Source: Myxococcota bacterium (GTDB taxonomy: Bacteria > Myxococcota > UBA727 > JAHDBA01). Taken from it: a stretch of DNA of 56,359 nucleotides. This document shows, in pieces, positions 10,319 to 18,675 of this stretch; the first letter of the stretch is position 1; each line of letters opens with the position of its first letter. Where the stretch lies: NCBI GenBank assembly GCA_020630615.1, contig JAHDBA010000004.1:62740-119098 (forward strand). The letters run 5' to 3'. The position numbers and the translations under genes were made by a program. The notes beneath the pieces are model-generated. The model saw nothing but the letters and a program-made list of their open reading frames with translations. It was not told the origin of the DNA and searched no databases.

Positions 10319-10347
10319 AGTCTAATGGATTTTGCCCCCTTTGTCCT
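10319..10347 (-). promoter_or_regulatory. Promoter of trmH, leaderless layout
   Basis: Reading the minus strand: -35 AGGACA (10347-10342), a 17-base spacer, -10 TAGACT (10324-10319), then six bases to the ATG at 10312. There is no Shine-Dalgarno sequence in the six-base gap. Confidence 0.5.
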
Positions 10348-10383
10348 GTGCCAATCAAATGCTCAGAATTTTCTTCGTGCTGC

Positions 10384-10411
10384 TTGCAGAGAAAAGCATC
10401 AACGCTATCCT
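10384..10411 (+). promoter_or_regulatory. Candidate promoter of ychF
   Basis: TTGCAG at 10384-10389, a 16-base spacer and TATCCT at 10406-10411. This predicts a start near 10418 and a short leader of about 18 bases containing GGGG before the ATG at 10436. It lies in the 123-base divergent gap shared with trmH. Confidence 0.4.
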
Positions 10412-10435
10412 CATCTTTTATTGTGGGGTTAAGAT

Positions 10436-11536
10436 ATGGGATTTTCGTGTGGTATTGTCGGCCTGCCGAACGTTGGGAAGAGTACACTCTTTAATTGCCT
10501 TTCAAACGCAGTTGCAGAGTCCGCGAATTACCCTTTTTGCACGATCGAACCGAATGTCGGGCAGGTCGATGTACCGGATCAACGCCTCGATGCCCTCGCG
10601 AAGATTGTAAACCCTCAGAAAGTTATTCCGGCTTCGATGACCTTTATGGATATCGCCGGCTTGGTTCGAGGTGCCTCAAAAGGTGAAGGCTTAGGGAATC
10701 AATTTCTCTCTCACATCCGTGAGGCGGATGCCATTGCCCATGTTGTTCGCTGTTTTGAAGACGAAAATATTACGCATGTTGATGGCAGCGTTGATCCCTT
10801 ACGCGACATCGACACGATTGAGACCGAGTTGCTCCTCAAGGACATGGACACCGTTGAAAAAACGCTCGACAAGGCCCGACGTGCGTCGAAAGGTAAGAAC
10901 CCAATGGAGGCCAAGCGCGCTGAGCTTTGCCAACGCATAAAAGAACGGCTGGATGAAGGCACCCCTGTTCTCGGTCTTGAAGTCAAAGATGACGATGAAG
11001 CTAGAATCCTCAAAGAGCTACATCTGTTGACGAACAAGGCGATTATGTACGTTGCGAATGTCGATGAGGATACAATTGCTGGCGGGGAAAACCCCCACCT
11101 TGATATCTTGAGGAAATTTGCAAGTGAACGCGGCGCTAAGGTGATTCCGATCTCTGCGAAAATCGAATCGGAACTTGTGGAGCTTTCCAAAGAAGAACGC
11201 GCTTCTTTTCTCGAAGATCTCGGCATTGAAAGTGCTGGCCTCGATCGAATGATTCAGGCTGGGTACGGCCTTTTGGGGCTCGGCACGTACCTTACCGCTG
11301 GCGAGCGCGAAGTTCGCGCATGGACAATTCGAGAAGGATACACAGCTCCTGAAGCTGCAGGTGTGATCCACACCGATTTTCAGCGTGGCTTCATCAAAGC
11401 CGAAGTGATTTGGTGGGAAGACTACGTTGAGCTTGGCGGCGAGTCTGGGGCTCGAGCTGCAGGCAAGCTTTCGCTTGAGGGCAAAGAGTACATTGTCAAA
11501 GACGGCGACGTGGTGCATTTCAAATTTAATGTGTAA
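10436..11536 (+). CDS. ychF: Redox-regulated ATPase YchF (Obg-like)
   Basis: A 366-residue TRAFAC P-loop protein of the YchF/OLA1 group, which binds ribosomes and hydrolyses ATP. G1 is GLPNVGKST at residues 9-17, switch I includes NYPFCTIEPNVG, and G3 is DIAGLV. The usual NKxD specificity motif is replaced by NVDE (in YVANVDED), which is the hallmark of the family and explains its preference for ATP. A coiled-coil insertion and a C-terminal TGS domain (AWTIREGYTAPEAAGVIH..) follow. The length is typical. The sppA gene begins nine bases after the stop, so the two may be co-transcribed. Confidence 0.96.
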   Translation: MGFSCGIVGLPNVGKSTLFNCLSNAVAESANYPFCTIEPNVGQVDVPDQRLDALAKIVNPQKVIPASMTFMDIAGLVRGASKGEGLGNQFLSHIREADAIAHVVRCFEDENITHVDGSVDPLRDIDTIETELLLKDMDTVEKTLDKARRASKGKNPMEAKRAELCQRIKERLDEGTPVLGLEVKDDDEARILKELHLLTNKAIMYVANVDEDTIAGGENPHLDILRKFASERGAKVIPISAKIESELVELSKEERASFLEDLGIESAGLDRMIQAGYGLLGLGTYLTAGEREVRAWTIREGYTAPEAAGVIHTDFQRGFIKAEVIWWEDYVELGGESGARAAGKLSLEGKEYIVKDGDVVHFKFNV

Positions 11537-11545
11537 GAGATAATT

Positions 11546-14227
11546 ATGCTTGCCTCGACTCAATCTGGCAACAAAGAGAAGGCTTGCTCAATATTCAGGT
11601 TTCGTTTTCAAGCTTTAGCTCAACTGGGCTCTTTGCTCCTGTGCGCGACCCTTTTTCATGCGACATCTCTTTCGGCGCAGACTCTAAATCCTGAGGGGAC
11701 CTTGCTCCCCTCTTCCTGGCCTGGATTTGGCAACTCGATGTGGAGCCTTCATGACAACCCTAGCGGGCTCGCTTTAAAGCCTGGTTTTGGTTTCGGACTC
11801 GCGTACATCACCCACAACCGCTTGGTTTCGGGGGCCTACAATGGGCCTGCAACAGAGGCAAATGCCTCGACCCAATCGCTCAAAAGTGTTCTTAGTTTTC
11901 GACTCTTTTCCCGTTGGAGCACCGCGTTCGGTATTGACTTTAGTGGACGATTTCGAGGCAATAGTGCGTCGCGATTGTCCCTTCGAGGCGCAAGCGCATT
12001 GCGCCTTGGTGTGCGTTCAACATTGGGTGCAAGCATAACGCATCAGCAAAGCTTATCCTCTTCTCAGAAGCAAACGGTATTGACTCTTGGGGCCACGTTG
12101 CCACTCGGAGACTCAACCTCACTCGGACTCTCCCTAAACAATGTCGGTGCACGCACGAGCGCACTCTCACCCCCGATGCTACTTCGGAGCGGTCTCGCAA
12201 TACGTGTCAACAAATCCTTTCGCATCCATTCTGGCGTCGATATGTCCTTCGCAGACTACGTGCTTTTAACCGGTGTGACTTCCCCCCCCGTCACATTCCG
12301 ACCATGGCTTGGTGCAGAGTTGACCCATGGTGTGTTTCAACTTGGGGTGTCGAGTGGCCTCACAGACCTCGGGCACATTTCCCTTTCGAGAAGCCCTTTT
12401 GTCATGGCTACACTTGGCTTTGGCTTTGGGGGGCTCGAGGGAGATCTCTTCGGGGGTATCAGCGAGTCTCGAGGGGAACACTTTGGTGGCGCGCTGTCCC
12501 TATCCAGCATGCCAACACGAACGAGCAGACAAACCCCTTCCTACATCCAAGGAGTTCAACTCAAGAACGCTTTTCGTTTTGACCACGAGCGCCACGATCT
12601 CTTCGGGTTACGGACCCAGTCTCCATCCTTCCTTCAAACTCTTGCCACCCTTTACGCATCGTTACAGAATCCGTCGATTGAGGGGTATGCATTGCGATGG
12701 CGAAACTCACGCATTTCAAGTTCTCGGGCAGACCTGGTCCATGAATGGATCCGCCAGGCGCACGCGCACGATAAGAAAGTCTTTGTCCATGTCGACCACG
12801 TGGACGAAAACATGAGCTATGCACTCAGTGCTGCCCACAAAATTTTTGTAGAGCCTGGTGCCATTGTTGAAGCCAATGGTTTTCATGGAACAAGCCTCTA
12901 CTTGGGTGACTTCTTCAAAGATCTTGGCATCCAAGTGCGGGGAATCCGAGCCGGTGAATACAAGTCTGCTGTCGAAGCGTTCACATCTGCAGAACCCAGT
13001 GAGGCATCGAAACGAGCTACAGCGTCGATTATTGAAACGAGGGTTGAAACATCTTTTAAAGCGATTCGCAATTTTCGTCCGGAACTTCGTTTCCAGAGCG
13101 CGAGCGAATGGTTTTCGCAAGGACTCATAAGCCCAGGCGAAGCAACCGATATGGGTCTTGTCGATGCCCCACTTGCTCGCAGCGATCTTGGAAGCAGGAT
13201 TGAAACTTCCAGCGTAGAAGAAAGCAATGGGAAGTCCCTCAGACTTCAAAAACGCCTACCTCAAAAAGCCAATGACCCATGGGGCCCAAGAAAGCGTATT
13301 GATATTATTCCTGTGCATGGCGAGATTTTGCGAGGCAAGGCCACGAAAGGACTAACCCAAATGTTGCGCCCTTCGACGAGCTGCTATGCAGAAGACTTTA
13401 TCTCAAATGTGGAACGCGCACGAAAAAGCTCCCGAAGTAAAGTGCTGGTTCATATCCATTCGCCCGGCGGCGACGCTCTGGCATCCGAACAAATGGCAAA
13501 GGCGCTGGCGGACCTGGCGCAAGAAAAACATGTTGTTGCCTTCATTGATGGTGTGGGGGCATCCGGAGCGTACATGATTGCTTCAGCAGCAGATGTGATT
13601 ATCACAACGCCAAACTCCATTACAGGGTCAATAGGCGTGTTTGGACTCTTTTTCAGCGGAGAAAAACTCCTGCACGCGTTGGGAATTCATGCATATCATC
13701 AGGGCTCACAAGGGACCCCGCCACCCACACTTTTCTCCGATCTTAGCCCTGAACAAGAAGTACAAGTGCAAGGGTACATCGATCGCACGTATGATCGCTT
13801 CACCTTATGGGTTCAAAAGCACCGCGCGAAGTACTTAAAGTCTAATATGGAAAACATCGCACAGGGAAGAGTATGGTCAGGACAAGACGCCTTGGAATTG
13901 GGACTTGTTGACTCCGTCAGCGGATTTACCGCCCTACTCCAACATCTCGCCACTGGTCATGACACGAAACCAAGTCCTTTGGATATGGACTCAGCCCTAG
14001 ATGCCGAGGTCTTAACCTTTAGCGAGGAGCTTAGCGACGCTCGATTCCAAACACAAATGAATGAAAGGGGAGAACAGAGCCAGCCGGCGATACTACCCGC
14101 CAATTTGTCTGGTGGAGCGCAGATGAATGCTGCGACACTTCACTTGCTGCAAACAACTCTGTTCAAAATGCAAGGAGCAACGCTCATGCGTCTGCCACTC
14201 ACAATTGGCTCCGAACAAGCGCTTTGA
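11546..14227 (+). CDS. sppA: Signal peptide peptidase SppA with an N-terminal outer-membrane-like domain
   Basis: An 893-residue serine protease of family S49. After a signal peptide (hydrophobic core near residues 26-42, ending SLSAQ), residues of about 46-330 consist of alternating short strands rich in Gly, Ser and aromatics, resembling an outer-membrane beta-barrel. Then come two tandem S49 domains. The general base is Lys473 in GEYKSAVEAF and the nucleophile is Ser673 in GVGASGAYMI. Their separation of 200 residues equals that of Lys209 and Ser409 in E. coli SppA, so the active site of the long (67-kDa) type is intact. HIHSPGGDA and SITGSIGVFG form the substrate groove. The extra N-domain would place the protease at the outer membrane, unlike classical inner-membrane SppA. 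It probably degrades signal peptides or other periplasmic peptides. Confidence 0.85.
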   Translation: MLASTQSGNKEKACSIFRFRFQALAQLGSLLLCATLFHATSLSAQTLNPEGTLLPSSWPGFGNSMWSLHDNPSGLALKPGFGFGLAYITHNRLVSGAYNGPATEANASTQSLKSVLSFRLFSRWSTAFGIDFSGRFRGNSASRLSLRGASALRLGVRSTLGASITHQQSLSSSQKQTVLTLGATLPLGDSTSLGLSLNNVGARTSALSPPMLLRSGLAIRVNKSFRIHSGVDMSFADYVLLTGVTSPPVTFRPWLGAELTHGVFQLGVSSGLTDLGHISLSRSPFVMATLGFGFGGLEGDLFGGISESRGEHFGGALSLSSMPTRTSRQTPSYIQGVQLKNAFRFDHERHDLFGLRTQSPSFLQTLATLYASLQNPSIEGYALRWRNSRISSSRADLVHEWIRQAHAHDKKVFVHVDHVDENMSYALSAAHKIFVEPGAIVEANGFHGTSLYLGDFFKDLGIQVRGIRAGEYKSAVEAFTSAEPSEASKRATASIIETRVETSFKAIRNFRPELRFQSASEWFSQGLISPGEATDMGLVDAPLARSDLGSRIETSSVEESNGKSLRLQKRLPQKANDPWGPRKRIDIIPVHGEILRGKATKGLTQMLRPSTSCYAEDFISNVERARKSSRSKVLVHIHSPGGDALASEQMAKALADLAQEKHVVAFIDGVGASGAYMIASAADVIITTPNSITGSIGVFGLFFSGEKLLHALGIHAYHQGSQGTPPPTLFSDLSPEQEVQVQGYIDRTYDRFTLWVQKHRAKYLKSNMENIAQGRVWSGQDALELGLVDSVSGFTALLQHLATGHDTKPSPLDMDSALDAEVLTFSEELSDARFQTQMNERGEQSQPAILPANLSGGAQMNAATLHLLQTTLFKMQGATLMRLPLTIGSEQAL

Positions 14228-14239
14228 GATTCAAATCAT

Positions 14240-14269
14240 TTGAATACGGTCGCCTTCTCGGTCTAAGAT
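14240..14269 (+). promoter_or_regulatory. Promoter of the DUF4388/J-domain gene, leaderless layout
   Basis: TTGAAT at 14240-14245, an 18-base spacer and TAAGAT at 14264-14269, then six bases (caactc) to the ATG at 14276. No Shine-Dalgarno sequence is present. Confidence 0.5.
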
Positions 14270-14275
14270 CAACTC

Positions 14276-15922
14276 ATGACCATTCCATCCGAAGGACAGC
14301 TTTACGCGATGCCCTTGGCGCGCCTCTTATGGGCCATGGGGGCTGAAAAAATGAGTGGCGTACTCGAGCTCTACGCTGAGCACCGCGCACGCTTGTTTGT
14401 GCATGAGGGCCATGTTGTTTTCACACAATCCAGCGCACCAACACTCAATCTTGTGTCGCTTTTGGGCTCACTGGGAGTATTGAACTCAGCAACACAGCGA
14501 CAACTCTTTGAACGTGCACATCGCAAGCATAAGAGCCTTTACAAGGTCGTCGTCGAGTCCGGAGGTCTCCGAAAGGAGCAAATTGAGAAAGCTTATCATT
14601 GGCAAAACATTCAAATCGCACGGAGCACTATTGTTCAGCCGGGTGACTACAGACTAATTCGTTCAGGGGGATTCCAGGCTCACCTACCAAGTATCAGCGC
14701 GCAAGAAGCTCGCGGTTTGGCTCTTGATGCGATTCAGCACTGCGAATCCGCACGCATTGAATCCTTCTTGCAGGCACACCAAGGAAGCGGGCTTCAAGTT
14801 ATTGAAGACAGCGCAGCAGAGCAACTTGTCACACAACGTTTTGGAGTAGGCCAAGAGGTCTGGTCCGCTTTTAAAGAGCCGACAGACCCGGAGCAGTGGT
14901 CAACCTCGCTCGGCTCCAAAGGGGGCGATGCGCTGGAATCACGGAAAGCCCTGCTCCTCATGTTTAGCATGGGGGCCGTGCGCCTGTCCACAGCCGCGAC
15001 ACGTGCTGCATTGCAGACACCGCACCCCGAATTCGAGGGTGTGCATTCAATCCGTAGTGCGCAGAGCGGTGAACGAAATAGAGCGGAGGCGCCGCTCCTT
15101 GCAGGATTGCCGCCACTGCAACCGAAGGATGAGGATGAGGCAGGGAGTGATACGGCCGACACGGACTTTCAGGCAAGCGAAGACGCAGCAGCAGCCATAC
15201 AGATGTTAACCAATATGGATTCCGCAACAAAAGGGCAAAATCATTTTGAAGTTCTTGGTGTCAACAAAGATGACACCACCATGATTATTCGCAATGCCTA
15301 TCAAGCCTTGGCGAAGACCTATCATGTAGACCGTTTTGAATCGCTTGAACTTGGACCTTATTCCGAACTGCCTGCAAAAATCTTTGACCGCATTCAAGAA
15401 GCAATTCAGGTCCTCGGGGACGCGGAGTCCCGAAACGAATACATTTTACGCAGCGAGATGGAGGAAGCGGGAATGTCCACCGATGTCGCTGAGCTTTTTG
15501 AGGCAGAGAGTCGATTTGAACAGGCCAAAGCAATGATTGACAATGGTCACCCGGGCCCTGCCGCCGCCCTTCTTGAGGAAGTTGTTCCAGTCAACCCTGG
15601 CAACCTTGAATGGAAGGCCGCCCACCTTTATGCGATGTGGTGGGTCACGCGTGACAAAAGTGACGCGAACATCAAATCGCGTGAGCTTGAGGCTATTTTC
15701 AAAGAACGTCCCGGCCTTGTCAGCGCCGGTTTTTACGCCGGTCAGCTTGCAAGCCAAGGGCGCGACTATCGTCGCGCACGTCGTCTTTTCAAACGCTGCC
15801 TTCGTGCGGACCCAGGTCACAGACAGGCGACGACCTCTCTTAAATATGTCGAGCGCAAACTTGAGGAAAGCGAAGGCCAAGGCGAGAAGTCCATGATACA
15901 AAAGCTCTTCTCTCGAAAGTAA
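14276..15922 (+). CDS. DUF4388 / degenerate J-domain / TPR protein
   Basis: A 548-residue cytoplasmic multidomain protein. Residues of about 5-150 look like DUF4388 (PATAN-type), with MPLARLLWAMGAEKMSGVLEL and LFVHEGHVVFTQSS. DUF4388 proteins are common in Myxococcota and relatives and are linked to signalling. A J-domain follows at about 321-395 (FEVLGVNKDD ... IRNAYQALAKTYH ... RIQEAIQVLGDAESRNEY). Its HPD loop reads HVD near residue 350, so the proline is lost. This may weaken or abolish stimulation of DnaK. The C-terminal 150 residues contain TPR units (RRARRLFKRCLRADPGHRQA). It is convergent with the FAR-acyltransferase gene. No partner can be named, but an adaptor role is likely. Confidence 0.78.
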   Translation: MTIPSEGQLYAMPLARLLWAMGAEKMSGVLELYAEHRARLFVHEGHVVFTQSSAPTLNLVSLLGSLGVLNSATQRQLFERAHRKHKSLYKVVVESGGLRKEQIEKAYHWQNIQIARSTIVQPGDYRLIRSGGFQAHLPSISAQEARGLALDAIQHCESARIESFLQAHQGSGLQVIEDSAAEQLVTQRFGVGQEVWSAFKEPTDPEQWSTSLGSKGGDALESRKALLLMFSMGAVRLSTAATRAALQTPHPEFEGVHSIRSAQSGERNRAEAPLLAGLPPLQPKDEDEAGSDTADTDFQASEDAAAAIQMLTNMDSATKGQNHFEVLGVNKDDTTMIIRNAYQALAKTYHVDRFESLELGPYSELPAKIFDRIQEAIQVLGDAESRNEYILRSEMEEAGMSTDVAELFEAESRFEQAKAMIDNGHPGPAAALLEEVVPVNPGNLEWKAAHLYAMWWVTRDKSDANIKSRELEAIFKERPGLVSAGFYAGQLASQGRDYRRARRLFKRCLRADPGHRQATTSLKYVERKLEESEGQGEKSMIQKLFSRK

Positions 15923-15952
15923 TACCCGAGTTCAGCTTCAATCGGTAGAGCC

Positions 15953-18586
15953 TCAGCGCAAGTAAGTCTTCTTTTCGTTTTGATAGATAGACTCAATAGC
16001 ATTTTCGACACTTGGGCGATGTGCCCCAGCATATCGGCCCATCACATTTGCCGTGGTTAAGGGTGATTCTTCCCACTTTCGTTCCTCCAAGAGCTCGCAA
16101 ACACGCGAATAGTCGTTTGTGATTGGAAGAAACAAGGTGCGCACTAAAGCTTGGACGTCCGGGGCAGAACTGGGCTCCCGTGAACTCTGCATAAAATCAT
16201 GCGCTAACACATGATGCTGTACGGCTGGGTGGTCTGGCCAGATGTGCCTGGCTTCTGGGTAGAACCAGTGGAGCCAGTTGTATCGCATTCGCAACTCGAC
16301 ATCCTGATTCAATATCGGCTCGCTGAGCTGCCCTCCCTGAATGACTCGCGCGCCACGATGTTCAAGCTCCTGGCGAAGCTTTGTCAACGTCCATCCTGGC
16401 ACGGCATTTAACTTTAAGAACTCGCGAAGATGTGTCGTGGAGACAGCAGTGCGCTCTTGCATTGTTGCCATGATCTTCTCGCCAACTTCATAGACGTCTG
16501 AGCTCGCATCAAAGTCCAGAGCATCTGCGCAAGTCACATGCATGCGCCCCAAGTCGATATTCCCCTTAAAGCACTCGACCAGCCATCGACGGGTCGGCCC
16601 CAAACCCATGCGTGATTTTTTTCCAGCGCTGAGCTCCGCTGCAAATGCCTTTTCTTCCGGTACACGGTCGTAGGTGATCGCAATTGGCAGCAGTTTAAAC
16701 TTTGCATTGGTCGCTTGAAGCGCGCGCAACAGGCCTCGTCGCGGTGCTAAAAACTGGCCCGACCGACTTCGCTTGCCTTCAATAAAAAATTGCAAGGTTG
16801 ACTTTGACGCCACGAGCTCTTCAATCTTCCGATTCAGTTCAGGGTCCGCTTTTCCATTCCCGCGTCGGATATAAAAGGCATGGGTTTTCTCAAAAAGTCT
16901 CCCCAGTACTGGGATCTTTGAGAACTCTTCTGCAGCTGCAATATGAGGTATCGCAATATTCAGCTCCGGGTATGCATAACAGATATAGGAACACACAAGA
17001 AAATCCGCGTAACTTCGATGGCAAGGCACAATGACCAAAAGTTCATCGTCTTGAATATTCGAAGCAGCCTGGCGAAATGCCTCACGGTCAAAGGTAACAC
17101 TATCCATACACCGGTCTGCAACTTTCTTAACGCCAAAACCCAATCCGCGAATAAAGGGGTTTCCCGATGGCGCTTCAACAAGCCGCCGAAGATCATTGAT
17201 CAGATCGTTGCGTCCACGTTTCACAATCTCGAGCTCGTCAGCGGAAACTCCAGCAAGGTAACGGCGGACTCCGTTCGCTGCAATTTCAAGGTACGCGATC
17301 CGTGAAAAGTCCCTTGGTAACGCATGCGAGCTTTCGAAGTTGTATTGGTGATGGGTAAAAAACGAAAAACCCCGGTTGAGATAATTCATCTTGGCATTGA
17401 TTTGAGAGAGCTTACGAGCAGACCTCTTAGCACCCAGTGCACCCAGCATGCGTGCACCAATGCGGTTCGGGATATCCTGAGCGAACTTCTCAATCAGGTT
17501 GAATTTCAAATTGCGCTTTCCGGTCATCAAGACTGAGGGCTCTCGATCGATTGGCAAGTCCGAAAAAACACGTTGTGTCACTGAGGCGCACACATCGATT
17601 CTCGGGGCGTTATCGAGCGTTGAGACCGCATGGGTAATCTCGGGCTGGTTCAAGTGGGTATGGTTGTGAGTTTGAGCCCCCTTGCGTTTAAAGGCCGAGG
17701 CAAGGATCGCGTCGACAACCATGTCGCAAGGCACAATATCCAGGCGAACATCCGGGTCAGCATTGATGCAGCGCAAGCGCCCCGCCCCGACCAAGGCAAC
17801 AAAGCCCGCAAATGCAGCATAACTGTCGATCCATCCCGGATGCGGTCTTTGGAAACTACCTGCAATGATACTCGGGCGAACAAAATTCAAAGAGTAGTCC
17901 CCGCGGGACTGCCACAAGACGTGCTCCGCGAGGCACTTTGTCGCGGTATAGGTATTCGGGTGCCCCGTCAGTTTTAGGAAATCGCCTTCGTCGAGTCGCC
18001 CCTCACGAATTGCGTGATAGGTCTCCATGGGGTTGTAAGGAACCCGAACCAATGTCTCGGCAACGGGCGCAGTGTTCGACTCCCAACGATTCACATACGC
18101 TGTTGAAACGTCAACCATGTGCCGGTTTGTTTCGCTCTGCTTTGATAGCTGTAAGACTTCGAGCGCCGCACAAACATTGGACTGCAAAGCGTCCTTCACC
18201 GGCAAGTCAAAATCGACGGATGCTGCACAATGAATTGTATGCGTGGACTCCTTTGCCACCCAGAGACAATCTTGAGAGGAGAGTCCGCATTCGGGCTGCA
18301 CCAGGTCACCTTCCATCACTCGCACATAACTGGTCCACCCACTCGGAAGATTCGAGAAGCATTCCGAGCTCTGGACTTGGTTTTGAAAACGCCAAAGTGC
18401 ATTCCCTTTTCGGTTCGCGCGAATTACAACACCCACCTCATCGATCCCAAGTTCCTTGCGTCTGCGAAGCAATTCGCTCAAAACAACCTTTCCGACAAAA
18501 CCGGTCACACCGGTCAGGAAAACTTTGCGTCCGTCCACCTTCAGGCCATTGGCAACATCATTCTGTGCAATCGTATTGGGTTTCAT
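15953..18586 (-). CDS. Fatty acyl-CoA reductase - glycerophosphate/DHAP acyltransferase fusion
   Basis: An 877-residue two-enzyme fusion. The N-terminal half is an extended SDR of the fatty acyl reductase type: TGVTGFVG nucleotide loop at 25-32, the YTATK catalytic pair (Tyr213, Lys217), and a FAR C-terminal-like segment with FFTHHQYNFES near 409. It should reduce fatty acyl-CoA to the alcohol with NAD(P)H. The C-terminal half is a PlsB/GNPAT-class acyltransferase: block I HRSYAD (His523, Asp528), block II FYIRRGNG (571-578), block III FIEGKRSRSG (601-610) and block IV LPIAITYDRVPEE (633-645). It should acylate the sn-1 position of DHAP or glycerol-3-phosphate. The gene follows alkylglycerone-phosphate synthase on the same strand with an 89-base gap and has its own AGGAA site. 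Together the two genes supply both substrates for ether-lipid synthesis. DHAP as acceptor is inferred from this context. Confidence 0.88.
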   Translation of the reverse strand: MKPNTIAQNDVANGLKVDGRKVFLTGVTGFVGKVVLSELLRRRKELGIDEVGVVIRANRKGNALWRFQNQVQSSECFSNLPSGWTSYVRVMEGDLVQPECGLSSQDCLWVAKESTHTIHCAASVDFDLPVKDALQSNVCAALEVLQLSKQSETNRHMVDVSTAYVNRWESNTAPVAETLVRVPYNPMETYHAIREGRLDEGDFLKLTGHPNTYTATKCLAEHVLWQSRGDYSLNFVRPSIIAGSFQRPHPGWIDSYAAFAGFVALVGAGRLRCINADPDVRLDIVPCDMVVDAILASAFKRKGAQTHNHTHLNQPEITHAVSTLDNAPRIDVCASVTQRVFSDLPIDREPSVLMTGKRNLKFNLIEKFAQDIPNRIGARMLGALGAKRSARKLSQINAKMNYLNRGFSFFTHHQYNFESSHALPRDFSRIAYLEIAANGVRRYLAGVSADELEIVKRGRNDLINDLRRLVEAPSGNPFIRGLGFGVKKVADRCMDSVTFDREAFRQAASNIQDDELLVIVPCHRSYADFLVCSYICYAYPELNIAIPHIAAAEEFSKIPVLGRLFEKTHAFYIRRGNGKADPELNRKIEELVASKSTLQFFIEGKRSRSGQFLAPRRGLLRALQATNAKFKLLPIAITYDRVPEEKAFAAELSAGKKSRMGLGPTRRWLVECFKGNIDLGRMHVTCADALDFDASSDVYEVGEKIMATMQERTAVSTTHLREFLKLNAVPGWTLTKLRQELEHRGARVIQGGQLSEPILNQDVELRMRYNWLHWFYPEARHIWPDHPAVQHHVLAHDFMQSSREPSSAPDVQALVRTLFLPITNDYSRVCELLEERKWEESPLTTANVMGRYAGAHRPSVENAIESIYQNEKKTYLR

Positions 18587-18675
18587 TTCACTATTCCTAT
18601 TTGTTGTGCATGTGTTCCAGCGGTCGAAAACACGAGATGCCTTTTTCGATGTTGATTATGAGTGAATGTTTCAGT

